Of a stretch of DNA of 64,000 bases, positions 27,296-36,061 are shown one piece after another. The stretch is from positions 2,170,001 to 2,234,000 of the forward strand of contig NZ_CP133188.1 of assembly GCF_030913635.1 (NCBI RefSeq), written 5' to 3'. The first letter of the stretch is position 1. Every line of letters begins with the position of its first letter. The stretch comes from Sedimentibacter sp. MB35-C1 (GTDB taxonomy: Bacteria > Bacillota > Clostridia > Tissierellales > Sedimentibacteraceae). The notes beneath the pieces are model-generated. The model saw nothing but the letters and a program-made list of their open reading frames with translations. It was not told the DNA's origin and searched no databases. A program made the translations under genes and the position numbers.

Positions 27296-28240
27296 ATGCA
27301 TTGTTATAATAAATATATAAAAACGATTGAAAGACTTGAATTTACAATTACAAACACCTGCACTGGAAAATGCAGACATTGTTCGCAGGGAGATTTGCCT
27401 GGGAACAAAAAAATTGATGAAGATAAAGCAGTAGAAGCATTGAAGGATATTGCGTCTTGTTATAATGTTAAGTCAATAATGACATTTGGAGGAGAGGCGT
27501 TATTGTATCCTGAAATTGTATGCGCTATTCATAAAAAAGCTAGTGAATATAATATACCTAACCGACAGCTCATTACAAACGGATGTTTTTCAAAAAATGA
27601 AGAACGTATTGTTGAAGTTGCAAAAAAATTAAATGATTCCGGTGTCAATGATATTTTATTGTCTGTAGACTGCTTCCACGCTGAATTTCTTCCGCTAAAA
27701 CTGGTGTACTGTTTTGCGCGGGCATTGTGTGAAAATTATGGTGGAAGATTAAGATTGCAGCCGACATGGGTAAAAGATAAGTCAGATGATAATATTTATA
27801 ATACTAGGACAAAGGAATGCCTTGCATTTTTTGATGAGCTTCATATTGAAAGAAATGATGGAGACAGCATGTTTCCGTCAGGGAATGCTGTAAAGTATCT
27901 TTCGGAATATTTTGATAAGAAGCCGCTGAATATGAATTTTAAATGCGGAGACGAGCTGTATACAACACGTCTCGATATGGTAAGTGAATTGTCGGTTGAT
28001 TACAACGGAGATGTCTTTGCCTGCAGTTTTCCTATCGGTAATATTATGGACAGCAGTATCCTAGAGATAATTAGTGAATACAATCCATATAAAAATATGT
28101 ATACAAAGGCATTGCTGGAACGCGGCATATCCGGTATGATTAGGGTCGCAAAAAATAACGGTGTTGCCATTGATGTTTCAGATTATTATTCACCTTGCGA
28201 AGTATGCAGGGCTATATCAGGTGCTACAGGGAAAAATTAA
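27296..28240 (+). CDS. Radical SAM protein of unknown function
   Basis: A 314-residue enzyme. The cluster motif CTGKCRHC (CxxxCxxC) lies near residues 22-29 within a TITNTC context, followed by the SAM-binding segment TFGGEALLYPE. The C-terminal part has further cysteines (CGDELYT, DVFACSFPIGNI, CEVCRAI) that could bind an auxiliary iron-sulfur cluster as in SPASM or twitch proteins. That architecture is frequent in peptide-modifying enzymes, but no clear precursor gene is adjacent. AAAAGGAG precedes the ATG. A structured leader lies upstream, so it may be regulated at the RNA level. Confidence 0.82.
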   Translation: MHCYNKYIKTIERLEFTITNTCTGKCRHCSQGDLPGNKKIDEDKAVEALKDIASCYNVKSIMTFGGEALLYPEIVCAIHKKASEYNIPNRQLITNGCFSKNEERIVEVAKKLNDSGVNDILLSVDCFHAEFLPLKLVYCFARALCENYGGRLRLQPTWVKDKSDDNIYNTRTKECLAFFDELHIERNDGDSMFPSGNAVKYLSEYFDKKPLNMNFKCGDELYTTRLDMVSELSVDYNGDVFACSFPIGNIMDSSILEIISEYNPYKNMYTKALLERGISGMIRVAKNNGVAIDVSDYYSPCEVCRAISGATGKN

Positions 28241-28257
28241 AATATAACTAGTTACAT

Positions 28258-28290
28258 ACAAAACCCGGAAGTGGTGCTTCCGGGTTTTGT
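28258..28290. terminator. Bidirectional terminator between radical SAM and nhaC genes
   Basis: ACAAAACCCGGAAG and CTTCCGGGTTTTGT form a perfect 14-base stem with a 5-base loop between two convergent genes. Confidence 0.92.
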
Positions 28291-28319
28291 TAATATTTGT
28301 TTTATGAAAAAACCTGACA

Positions 28320-29729
28320 TTATATGCTTGTGAATCCTATTATTAAGTAGGCGATTATGGCAATACTGCCGCATATAAGGGCATATGGCAACTGTGTTTT
28401 AACATGGTCGATATGATCTGCAGCAGCTCCTGTAGATGCGAGTATGGTAGTATCGGAAAGAGGCGAACAGTGATCGCCGAAAACTCCTCCTCCTGCTACG
28501 GCAGCAAAGCATGACATGACTAATACTGTTACTTCTCCTCCCGTGAAATTAAATGCAAGAGGAAGGGCGATAGGCATACATATGGCAAATGTTCCCCAGG
28601 AACTTCCCGTTGCAAATGCCATAATAGACGCAATTAAAAATATGATGCAGGGAAGAAGCTGAGGACTTAAGAATCCTTCACTGACAGAAATTATATAGTT
28701 TGCGGTTCCCATTGTCTTGCTGAGAGCATTGATGGAATATGCTAAAGCCAGTATAATTATGGCTGGGACAGCACCCTTTATTCCATCTGTAACAGTTCCC
28801 ATGATGACATTGAACGGAACACCCTGAATAAACATGCTTATTCCCATAAATATCATTACAAACAGAAATGCTTCCATTGTTTTGGCAGATTTCAATTTTA
28901 TATAGGTACCTATGGCAATTGCCATAATCATTACAACAGGAAGTATAAAATTCAGAAATACTCTTTCCTTTATACCTTCATAGGGTTCCATTTCTGTAAG
29001 TTCTCTTCCAATTAGCGGATTGGCGCCGTCTCTTAAGACTTTTCCTTCATTAATTGCCCTTTCTTCAGCCTTTTTCATAGGACCGAAATCTTTAATTATA
29101 CCTGAGGAAATTAGTCCTACAAATGCTATTGTTATCAGTGCATAAAAGTTAAACGGCATGGCACCGATGAACAGTTCCATGGCATCCTCCTGAGTAGCAA
29201 TTGCTCCAATACCGATTGCCAGCCCGCTCAAGTAGGCAGCCCATCCGGTTATAGGAACAAGTACACTTACGGGAGCTGCTCCGGAATCGGCAATATAAGA
29301 CAGCTTTTCTCTGGATATTTTTGCCTTGTCGGAAATGTTTCTCATGGTAGTACCTACAAATAAAGGACTGAAAGAATCGCTGAAATATACGAAGACACCT
29401 AATATCCACGCAACAAGTTGAATGGATTTTCTGCTTAAATTTTTATTCTGAATATACTGTGAAAATCCTTGAATAGCACCTGTTTTTCGGAAAAATGCAA
29501 CCAATATGGCTATAAATGTATTTAAGAGCATAACCCACGAAAAACTGGTTGTTCCTAAACTTGTTTTGAGCAGAGTTGGAAAACCCATAAGCCCCTGGCC
29601 TGCAAGCAATACTCCTACAATACATGCAAATGCCAATGAAACGACTGTGTTTCTTGTTGCGAATGACAATACTATTGCCAAAAGCGAGGGTACAATTGAT
29701 ATTATTCCCATGTTTACTACTTCTTCCAT
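28320..29729 (-). CDS. NhaC family Na+/H+ antiporter-like transporter
   Basis: A 469-residue membrane protein with about eleven hydrophobic segments. GDHCSPLSDTTILASTGAAA is the family's conserved C-terminal signature, and FATGSSWGTFAICMPIALP fits the NhaC domain. NhaC-type carriers exchange sodium for protons or for organic acids and amino acids. It sits 7 bases behind an alanine dehydrogenase gene in one operon, so amino acid or carboxylate transport coupled to sodium is as likely as pH control. AGGAGG lies upstream of ATG 29729. The pair should be driven by the sigma-54 promoter at 30943. Confidence 0.88.
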   Translation of the reverse strand: MEEVVNMGIISIVPSLLAIVLSFATRNTVVSLAFACIVGVLLAGQGLMGFPTLLKTSLGTTSFSWVMLLNTFIAILVAFFRKTGAIQGFSQYIQNKNLSRKSIQLVAWILGVFVYFSDSFSPLFVGTTMRNISDKAKISREKLSYIADSGAAPVSVLVPITGWAAYLSGLAIGIGAIATQEDAMELFIGAMPFNFYALITIAFVGLISSGIIKDFGPMKKAEERAINEGKVLRDGANPLIGRELTEMEPYEGIKERVFLNFILPVVMIMAIAIGTYIKLKSAKTMEAFLFVMIFMGISMFIQGVPFNVIMGTVTDGIKGAVPAIIILALAYSINALSKTMGTANYIISVSEGFLSPQLLPCIIFLIASIMAFATGSSWGTFAICMPIALPLAFNFTGGEVTVLVMSCFAAVAGGGVFGDHCSPLSDTTILASTGAAADHIDHVKTQLPYALICGSIAIIAYLIIGFTSI

Positions 29730-29736
29730 ATTTACA

Positions 29737-30906
29737 TTAACCTCCTATACTCAATTTATTATTTGATCTTGTAATTGTAGCCGGCGGTGCCGGATCAAGT
29801 TTTTCATTTGAAATGTTAAGTACTTCCTCCGGAGATATCCACGGTCTGTTTTGCAGAGCGCTGGTTTCCTCATGAGTAAGGTATCCTTTATAAGTAGTCA
29901 TGCTTCTTCTAAGAAATCCATCCTTGATACAGGCCTTTTCTATTCCATTATTCAGTATGCTTCTGATATGGGGAAGCACTGAAGCAGCATAAGCAACTGA
30001 GGTAGAGTTTGCAATGGCTCCCGGAATATTACTTACACAATAATGTACTACTCCCTCTTCGATATATCTTGGATTTTCGTGAGTCGTTTCTCTAAAGGTT
30101 TCTATCACTCCATAGTCATTACTTATATCTACAATAACCGAACCTTTCTGCATAGATTTTACCATTTCTCTGTCAATTAAAAATTCCTTGCTGCCTTTTG
30201 GCCATTTAACGCAGTTAATAACAAGGTCCATATCAGGCAGGAGCTTTTTAATATTGTACTTTGTTGATATCTGAGTATTTACCTTTTCGCTGTACATTTT
30301 ACCTATTTCACGAAGGGTTGCAATATTTACATCCATAACTGTTACCCATGCTCCCAGAGATTGAAGAACCTGAAGCGAATTTTTTCCTACTATACCGCCT
30401 CCAAGTATCAGTACCTTTATACCAGGAGCTCCGGCAAGTCCGCTTACAAATTTACCTTTACCTCCGTTAATAGATAAAAGCGATTCGAGTCCCATAAGCG
30501 CTCCTTGTTTTCCGGCGGCTTCGCAATTAGGAGAGCCATATCTGTGAGAATCCTCTGCCGTAAACGAGATAACTTTTTTATCAAGCAATGCCTGAACCTC
30601 TTCTTTGTGGGCTGCAGGATGTATGCAAGTAAATATTACTTGATTTTCTTTCAAAAGTCCATATTCCATCGGTTCTATTTCTTTAACCTTTGCAACCAAA
30701 TCGGATTTTTGGTATATTTCCTCCATGGTATCAACCATTTCAGCTCCTACATCTTCATATTCCTCATCACAAAAACCTGCTCCTGTACCTGCGTTTCTCT
30801 GCACAAGCACTTTATGTCCGTCTTCAACTATAGTCGCAACCTCTGATGGCGTGGCTATTACTCTGCATTCTCCCTGTTTTATGTCTTTCAATACGCCAAA
30901 AATCAA
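29737..30906 (-). CDS. Alanine dehydrogenase family protein
   Basis: A 389-residue NAD-dependent dehydrogenase related to alanine dehydrogenase, which interconverts alanine with pyruvate and ammonia. It shows the N-terminal GVLKDIKQGECRVIATP, the substrate Lys region KVKEIEP, the catalytic His region (CIHPAAHKEE), the NAD-binding loop (LILGGGIVGKNSLQ), and GVVHYCVSNIPGA. It differs from typical Ald around the nucleotide site (ISNDYGVIE where AIDQGG is usual), so the natural substrate may differ. The start is TTG 30906 with AAGGAGG 8 bases upstream; the longer frame to 30957 has no ribosome binding site. It is the first gene of a sigma-54 operon with the NhaC-like transporter. Confidence 0.82.
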   Translation of the reverse strand: MIFGVLKDIKQGECRVIATPSEVATIVEDGHKVLVQRNAGTGAGFCDEEYEDVGAEMVDTMEEIYQKSDLVAKVKEIEPMEYGLLKENQVIFTCIHPAAHKEEVQALLDKKVISFTAEDSHRYGSPNCEAAGKQGALMGLESLLSINGGKGKFVSGLAGAPGIKVLILGGGIVGKNSLQVLQSLGAWVTVMDVNIATLREIGKMYSEKVNTQISTKYNIKKLLPDMDLVINCVKWPKGSKEFLIDREMVKSMQKGSVIVDISNDYGVIETFRETTHENPRYIEEGVVHYCVSNIPGAIANSTSVAYAASVLPHIRSILNNGIEKACIKDGFLRRSMTTYKGYLTHEETSALQNRPWISPEEVLNISNEKLDPAPPATITRSNNKLSIGG

Positions 30907-30942
30907 AATTTTTGCCTCCTTAAAAAGTATTTTAATTATTAG

Positions 30943-30962
30943 TTCAGCAATAAGCATGCCAA
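30943..30962 (-). promoter_or_regulatory. Sigma-54 (-24/-12) promoter of the ald-nhaC operon
   Basis: On the minus strand, TTGGCATG (30955-30962), four bases, then TTGCTGAA (30943-30950). This matches the sigma-54 consensus TGGCAC-N5-TTGC with the required GG and GC elements 10 bases apart. It lies about 37 bases upstream of the ald start codon and downstream of the activator's terminator. Confidence 0.88.
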
Positions 30963-31041
30963 CAATATAATTATTTAATTTTTTTATAAACTGTTAAATT
31001 TCAACGTAAGAAGCTTTTGGGGATTTTAGATAAAAATAATC

Positions 31042-31070
31042 GCAATAAAAAACGCCCATAAATGAGCGTT
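31042..31070 (-). terminator. Terminator of the sigma-54 activator gene
   Basis: On the minus strand AACGCTCA, a TTTA loop, and TATGGGCGTT form an 8-base-pair stem followed by TTTTTTATT. It separates the activator transcript from the ald-nhaC promoter. Confidence 0.85.
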
Positions 31071-31090
31071 GTGCACATCATTTTTGGGCG

Positions 31091-32521
31091 CTATATAATG
31101 CCGTATTTTTTTATTTTTCTTTGCAATGTCTGCCTCGGGACATTTAAAATGCCTGCAGCTTTTGTAATATTAAAGCTTGTGCTTTCCAAAACATTTTCAA
31201 TTATTGACTTTTCATATTGATTAACCATATCTGTTAGTGGTTCTATTTTTGTATGTTCATTTATATGCAAATTCATAAGCTGATTATATTTAGGTTCTAT
31301 ATCGGCAAATCTCAATGTTTCTTCCGAAGAGTCTACCATGCTGAGGCCATATATAACGATATTCTCCAGTTCTCTAACATTTCCCGGCCACTCATATTCT
31401 TCAAGTTTCTTGTACAAATTGTTTGTTACATACTTAATCTTTTTTTTGAAGACACTGTTATATTTTGAAATAATATAATTTGTCAGCAGAGGTATATCAT
31501 CTTTTCTGTCTTTTAGAGGCGGAATATTGAAGCTTATGGCACTTAGTCTGTAATAAATATCCTTTCTGAGGGAGCCATCCTCAATAGCCTTTGCGGGGTC
31601 CTTGTTAATAGCTGCTATAATTTTTATATTCACAGTTTTTTCTTCTTTAGAGCCTATTCTGCGGAATGTTTTGTCCTGCAGTACTCGCAGCAGTTTGGAC
31701 TGAAGGTGCTGAGGCATAGAGTTTATTTCGTCCAAAAAAATAGTACCTCCATCGGCAAGTTCCAAAAGTCCGGTATTATCAACTGCTCCCGTAAACGCCC
31801 CTTTTGCGGTTCCGAACAATATGCTTTCCAAAAGATTATCAGGTATGGCCGCGCAATTCTGAACAATAAAAGGATTATTTTTACGGTCACTTTCATTGTG
31901 AATAGCATGGGCAAAAAGTTCTTTTCCAGTTCCAGTTTCACCATATATTAAAGTAGGCAAATTGCATCCGGCAGCTACTTTAATATATCTTTTTAACTCT
32001 TTCATTTTTTGATTGTTAGATATTATATCTTCTGTGAAGTGGTATGCTCTGTTGACATGGACTTCCAGCTTGTCAACAGTGTTATTTCCAAATGTAGCGG
32101 CATCCATCATTGATTTTTGATGCTTCTCATACATATTCGAATCGATTTCAATATTGTCCCCGTGTTTATCTTCAAATTCGCTTACAGACAGGTCTATCGC
32201 ACCTACAATCTTGTTACTTGACTTTATTGGAATAGATAGTGAAGTAATCTGTATTGAAGGCATTCCCTTAGCTTTAAGCTGTTGGTTTTCTACATAAAAA
32301 GGAACGCCATGAATCATTGACTGATATGTAGAACTGTTGCTTTCATCAAGGCCTTCATAAATATCAAGAAATTTCTTCCCTACAACTTCATAATTTTCAT
32401 CTGCATCAGAGTTGAGCTTATTATTAAATTTTGCAGTAAAAAGAATCTCCCCATTTAGGTCAATTATTGTTATTCCGTCAATATATCTCCTATTATTAAA
32501 TATATTTTTCATAAGTTCCAT
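31091..32521 (-). CDS. Sigma-54-dependent transcriptional activator
   Basis: A 476-residue enhancer-binding protein. The N-terminal 130 residues look like a PAS-type sensor. The central AAA+ domain has Walker A (GETGTGKE, residues 194-201), the sigma-54 contact loop GAFTGA (241-246) and Walker B (GGTIFLDEI). The C-terminus is a Fis-type helix-turn-helix (ITKAAGILNVPRQTLQRKIK). ATG 32521 is preferred, with AGAGGTAG just upstream, over ATG 32539. It lies directly upstream of the ald-nhaC operon, whose promoter is of sigma-54 type, so it is the likely activator of that operon; the signal is unknown. Confidence 0.93.
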   Translation of the reverse strand: MELMKNIFNNRRYIDGITIIDLNGEILFTAKFNNKLNSDADENYEVVGKKFLDIYEGLDESNSSTYQSMIHGVPFYVENQQLKAKGMPSIQITSLSIPIKSSNKIVGAIDLSVSEFEDKHGDNIEIDSNMYEKHQKSMMDAATFGNNTVDKLEVHVNRAYHFTEDIISNNQKMKELKRYIKVAAGCNLPTLIYGETGTGKELFAHAIHNESDRKNNPFIVQNCAAIPDNLLESILFGTAKGAFTGAVDNTGLLELADGGTIFLDEINSMPQHLQSKLLRVLQDKTFRRIGSKEEKTVNIKIIAAINKDPAKAIEDGSLRKDIYYRLSAISFNIPPLKDRKDDIPLLTNYIISKYNSVFKKKIKYVTNNLYKKLEEYEWPGNVRELENIVIYGLSMVDSSEETLRFADIEPKYNQLMNLHINEHTKIEPLTDMVNQYEKSIIENVLESTSFNITKAAGILNVPRQTLQRKIKKYGII

Positions 32522-32649
32522 AGTACTACCTCTATACACATTTATATTTATATGAATACAAAAAAATGCTCTATCGGGCTTTTTATTTTCAACAGTTTCA
32601 TTTTACCTTATTTTTACCTTTTTGTCTGTCTAATTTTTAAATTAACATT

Positions 32650-32717
32650 ATATGGAATAATTTTTTTGATATAAATAAATATTCCATATTGTGCCAGCTT
32701 AACATTAGTGTTATAAT
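32650..32717 (+). promoter_or_regulatory. Promoter with upstream inverted repeat for the alpha/beta hydrolase gene
   Basis: TTGTGC (32689-32694), 17 bases, TATAAT (32712-32717). ATATGGAATA (32650-32659) and TATTCCATAT (32680-32689) are perfect inverted copies separated by 20 bases, the second touching the -35 box. This placement suggests an operator. Confidence 0.5.
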
Positions 32718-32773
32718 TAAACAATTTATAATTGAATATTCATAGTAATTATTACTTATGAGGGGGTAAAATT

Positions 32774-33460
32774 GTGGATTTATTATACACGCGTCCTGGT
32801 ATGGATGAGGTAAAGACAAGGAAGGATATTGTTTATAAGGGCAGTGACGGAGCAGTTTTAAAATTTGATATCTATTATTCAAATAATTCTAAGATTTCTG
32901 ATATTCCAACTGTTGCTTTAATTCATGGGAGCTCTTCAATTAAAAGCATTAAGGATGTTCAACTTTTTCAATCATGGGGTAAGGTGTTAGCGGCATCAGG
33001 ATTTAATGCTGTTGTTTTTAATTGGAGACCAGAAGATAACCCGCAGGATATAAAAGATTTTGTAAATTTTATCAGTAATAATTACAATGATTTGATGCTT
33101 AATATCAACAATATAAATTTTCTTGCGTTTTCTTCAGGAGTAGAAATCGGTGTTAAAAACGTTATTGAAATAAATACAGGATTTATAAATAAAATAGTAG
33201 TTTATTATGGCAAAATAGATGAGAGCATTATTAAAATTATGGATCCTGAAAGATTACCTAAATTTTTAATTGTAATGGGTTATTTGGATGATATATATAG
33301 TCCTAACTGTAATGATTATTTCATTAAAGAAGCGAAAAATTTAGGTTGTGAAGTAGAATTCAACATGCACCCGGAAGGGGAGCACGGGTTTGATGCATTT
33401 AACGAAGGAGAAAAAACCAGTAAAATTATTGAAGATACTATTAGATTTATAAGCAAGTAA
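32774..33460 (+). CDS. Alpha/beta hydrolase fold protein
   Basis: A 228-residue protein with the fold's ordered elements: the oxyanion strand (VALIHGSSS), the nucleophile elbow in FLAFSSGVE (a relaxed GxSxG), the acid region (MGYLDDIYSP), and the catalytic His in HPEGEHGFD. It resembles dienelactone hydrolase-type esterases, but the substrate is unknown. It starts with GTG 32774 after GAGGGGG. The Nudix gene follows 28 bases downstream and may be cotranscribed. Confidence 0.75.
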   Translation: MDLLYTRPGMDEVKTRKDIVYKGSDGAVLKFDIYYSNNSKISDIPTVALIHGSSSIKSIKDVQLFQSWGKVLAASGFNAVVFNWRPEDNPQDIKDFVNFISNNYNDLMLNINNINFLAFSSGVEIGVKNVIEINTGFINKIVVYYGKIDESIIKIMDPERLPKFLIVMGYLDDIYSPNCNDYFIKEAKNLGCEVEFNMHPEGEHGFDAFNEGEKTSKIIEDTIRFISK

Positions 33461-33488
33461 ATATATAAATAATTAAGTAGGTGTTCTT

Positions 33489-33965
33489 ATGGTAGAAATT
33501 AAATTTTACGAAGATATTGATGATGAATTATTAAAGTTTGCTGTGATTGTTGCAAGGTACAAAGGTAAATGGATTTTTTGTAAGCACAAGGGCAAGGACA
33601 CATATGAAGTTGCTGGCGGATACAGAGAAGAAAATGAGGGAATTATGGATACCGCTAAAAGAGAGCTGCTTGAAGAAACAGGAGCAAGTGAATTTGATTT
33701 AATACCAGTGTGCGTATATTCTATGACAGGTAAAAATATGTTGAATGACAGCGGTGAAGAAGCCTTCGGGATGCTGTGCTATGCAGATGTAAAATCATTA
33801 GAAAGTATTCCAGAATCAGAAATGGAAAAGGTGTGTATGTTTGATAAACTTCCATCAAAATTAACATATCCGAACATTCAGACTCTATTAATTAAAAAAG
33901 TAGAGGAAGAGCTGCTAAGCAAAGTTGATAATAATATAATATCTGTTAGTGAAAATCCGTTATAG
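33489..33965 (+). CDS. NUDIX hydrolase
   Basis: A 158-residue protein with a complete Nudix box: G-x5-E-x7-REL-LEETGA beginning at GGYREENEG near residue 47. Nudix enzymes hydrolyse nucleoside diphosphates linked to other groups. An AGGTG site precedes the ATG. Substrate specificity cannot be inferred. Confidence 0.9.
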   Translation: MVEIKFYEDIDDELLKFAVIVARYKGKWIFCKHKGKDTYEVAGGYREENEGIMDTAKRELLEETGASEFDLIPVCVYSMTGKNMLNDSGEEAFGMLCYADVKSLESIPESEMEKVCMFDKLPSKLTYPNIQTLLIKKVEEELLSKVDNNIISVSENPL

Positions 33966-34057
33966 TGATAAAGCAAAAAACATTAAAACTGTGACAGCAG
34001 AGTAGATAGGAGTGAAGAGCATGGTAATATTTATTTGTAATTATGCGGAGGTAGAGA

Positions 34058-34591
34058 ATGAAGTATTTTAAAAAGTTGGAAGGAAGTAAAGTTTATTTAT
34101 CACCTATAAACATCGATGATGCGGAAATTTATGTTAAGTGGCTTAATGATTTCAATGTAACGGACGGAATAGGAACATCAAGTGCCACTGTTTCCCTTGA
34201 AAGTGAGAAGGAATGGTTATCAAAAAACACAAGCGGATATCAGTTTGCAATAATAAGGCTTGAAGATGATAAGCTAATAGGAAACTGTGGGTTTCATGGA
34301 ATCATGCAGCTTAGGCAATGTGCAGAAGTAGGACTGTTCATAGGAGATGAAGAAAATCGCAGCAAAGGATACGGACAGGATGCGCTTGATTTATTGGTAA
34401 GTTACGGATTTGACTACTTAAATTTAAACAATATAATGCTGAAGGTGTTTTCATTTAACGAAAGAGCAATAAGTTGCTATAAGAAAGTAGGGTTTAAAGA
34501 AATTGGGCGAAGAAGAGAGTCATATTATTTGAAAGGCAAATTTTATGATGATGTTTATATGGATATATTGAAGAAAGAGTATTGCAAATAA
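34058..34591 (+). CDS. GNAT family N-acetyltransferase (RimJ/RimL-like)
   Basis: A 177-residue acetyltransferase of the RimJ/RimL type, with LIGNCGFHGI, GLFIGDEENRSKGYGQDAL (acetyl-CoA loop), and NERAISCYKKVGFKEIGRRRE. GCGGAGG precedes ATG 34058. A short frame (34021-34071, 16 codons) with a good AGGAGTG site overlaps its start and could couple translation. The family acetylates ribosomal proteins, antibiotics or metabolites; the target here is unknown. Confidence 0.9.
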   Translation: MKYFKKLEGSKVYLSPINIDDAEIYVKWLNDFNVTDGIGTSSATVSLESEKEWLSKNTSGYQFAIIRLEDDKLIGNCGFHGIMQLRQCAEVGLFIGDEENRSKGYGQDALDLLVSYGFDYLNLNNIMLKVFSFNERAISCYKKVGFKEIGRRRESYYLKGKFYDDVYMDILKKEYCK

Positions 34592-34729
34592 AAATTCTGA
34601 TTATAACACTATATATTAATATTGTTTGATTGTTCAGCACTGGATATATATAATTAATATGTAAAAATAATACAACTTTTAGAATGAAATGGTTTTGATA
34701 ATAGTTGTGGGCAGCGGGGTATTATACAG

Positions 34730-35100
34730 AAGTAGTACATGAAACAGGTAAAATAGCTGATTTCGGAGCTATTATTATAGATTAGGATATGAAATATTTG
34801 AATAAAAATATAGGGCAGTTCAGTTGTGCAGGTGTTATTGACACCTTGCCTCTGTCTGCCCTTAGACCGTACCATGCACTGGTAAAGGACGATAAGCTTC
34901 AGATAGATGAGCTCAATAACCATCTGAATGATTCCAAGAAGGCAAGAGATCTTTTCTATGATGAGGTTGAAGAATTCAGATCGCTTCCAGATGAAATAAA
35001 GCATATATACTTCATATTGCTGGGAGATAAGCAGGAGTTCCGAGATTTCTTCTCATATGTTGAATATAAGTGCGATAAATCATTGGGAGAGATTCGTGGA
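34730..35100 (+). pseudogene. Decayed partial copy of the exonuclease domain of the RecQ-like gene
   Basis: This stretch is closely similar to the first 490 bases of the giant helicase gene at 36741. It retains the segment for GKIADFGA, then an internal deletion, then DMKYLNKNIGQFSC through EEFRSLPDEIK to YKCDKSLGE. Compared with the intact copy it lacks the GESMHDAS...CGHNIIYH segment, four codons at SALLFPQKP, and everything after the first domain. A stop interrupts the reading near 34783. It lies 1.6 kb upstream of the intact gene with the OsmC and MoaE-like genes between, so it is a remnant of a partial duplication. Confidence 0.85.
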
Positions 35101-35306
35101 AAGCAAGTGCTTAATTTTACTAAGGGGATTTAAGCTTTTATTTTCAGAAAGTAACTTGACACTATCAAAACTCAATGATGTTTGGAATGGGTAAATCAGA
35201 ATAGTTTATAAGATTGAGTGTATCGTCCGGGGAAATAAAAGTGACTTGAATAATTAATTTACCTTTTTATTATACTAAGCTATATAAATTAATTGGAGGT
35301 AATTTA

Positions 35307-35786
35307 ATGGGAATTAAAACACTAAAAACTGAAATAAGATCTGCCGGCGGAACATACAAGGTTGAATGTACGGCAAGAAACAAATCATTTATCTTGGATG
35401 AACCTGAAGAAATGGGGGGATCAAACGGAGGGATGAATCCAGGAGAAGCGTTGCTGAATGCTTTGGCCGGCTGTAAATATATGGTTGCCAAAATGACCTA
35501 TGAAAGATGCAATATTCATCTGGGTGACATACAAATAGAAATGGAAGGTGAAATTGACACTGATGCGCTGCAGAACATGATTCAAGGCAATAATGCAAAT
35601 GTGGATTTAAGAGTCGGATTCAGGAAAATAACTACAAAGTGGTTTATTGATGCAAATAATACAAAAGAAGAGATTGAAAAATTTGTTGATTTTGTAGAAA
35701 GCCGCTGTCCGATGAAAGATACAATTGAAAGAACGCCTGAATTAAATGTTGTAATTAACGGAGCTAAAAATCTTACCAGAGTTTAA
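35307..35786 (+). CDS. OsmC family peroxiredoxin-like protein
   Basis: A 159-residue OsmC/YhfA-type protein. The two redox cysteines appear as ALAGCKYM and SRCPMKD, and GGMNPGEALLNAL is typical. Such proteins reduce organic hydroperoxides with thiols. TTGGAGG precedes the ATG. It stands between the duplicated exonuclease fragment and the MoaE-like gene, each in its own transcription unit. Confidence 0.9.
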   Translation: MGIKTLKTEIRSAGGTYKVECTARNKSFILDEPEEMGGSNGGMNPGEALLNALAGCKYMVAKMTYERCNIHLGDIQIEMEGEIDTDALQNMIQGNNANVDLRVGFRKITTKWFIDANNTKEEIEKFVDFVESRCPMKDTIERTPELNVVINGAKNLTRV

Positions 35787-35916
35787 GAAAAGAAAGCCGG
35801 GGGGACGTTTTGCTGAAATGTGATGGAATAAAGAATTGTAATAACAATAAAATTATATAGAAAATGCAGGCGAATGAGTATATACTGTAAATATTACTTG
35901 TAAATATTACACGTGG

Positions 35917-35978
35917 CTCTATGTCAGAACGGGCAAAGCCTTAGTGATAGGATTTCTGTCCGGTATGATCTGATAGAG
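35917..35978 (+). ncRNA. Candidate riboswitch aptamer upstream of the MoaE-like gene
   Basis: Nested helices can be drawn. CTCTA(tg)TCAG at 35917-35927 pairs with CTGA-TAGAG at 35970-35978. CGGGCA near 35930 pairs with TGTCCG near 35958. An inner CCT...AGG stem encloses TTAGTGAT. A rho-independent terminator follows within 11 bases. I cannot match it to the Moco, c-di-GMP-I, fluoride or other consensus I know. Confidence 0.5.
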
Positions 35979-35988
35979 ATATAATTAC

Positions 35989-36017
35989 ACAATATATGAA
36001 GCGGATATATTGTTTTT
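35989..36017 (+). terminator. Leader terminator upstream of the MoaE-like gene
   Basis: ACAATATAT, a 7-base loop (GAAGCGG), ATATATTGT, then TTTT and TTTATC. The stem is perfect. It lies inside the leader, 45 bases before the start codon, so it should act as an expression platform rather than a gene end. Confidence 0.75.
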
Positions 36018-36061
36018 GATTTATCTGATTTGCAATTAATTTATAGGGAGAGTATTAGTAT

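Noticed and set aside
34021-34071. 16-codon frame with an AGGAGTG site overlapping the start of the GNAT gene
   Set aside because: Could be a coupling leader, but there is no further evidence; mentioned under the GNAT gene only.
35917-35978. c-di-GMP-I (GEMM) riboswitch because of the GGGCAAAGCC string
   Set aside because: The first helix with its GGCAAACC element, the tetraloop receptor and the second helix order of GEMM are missing.
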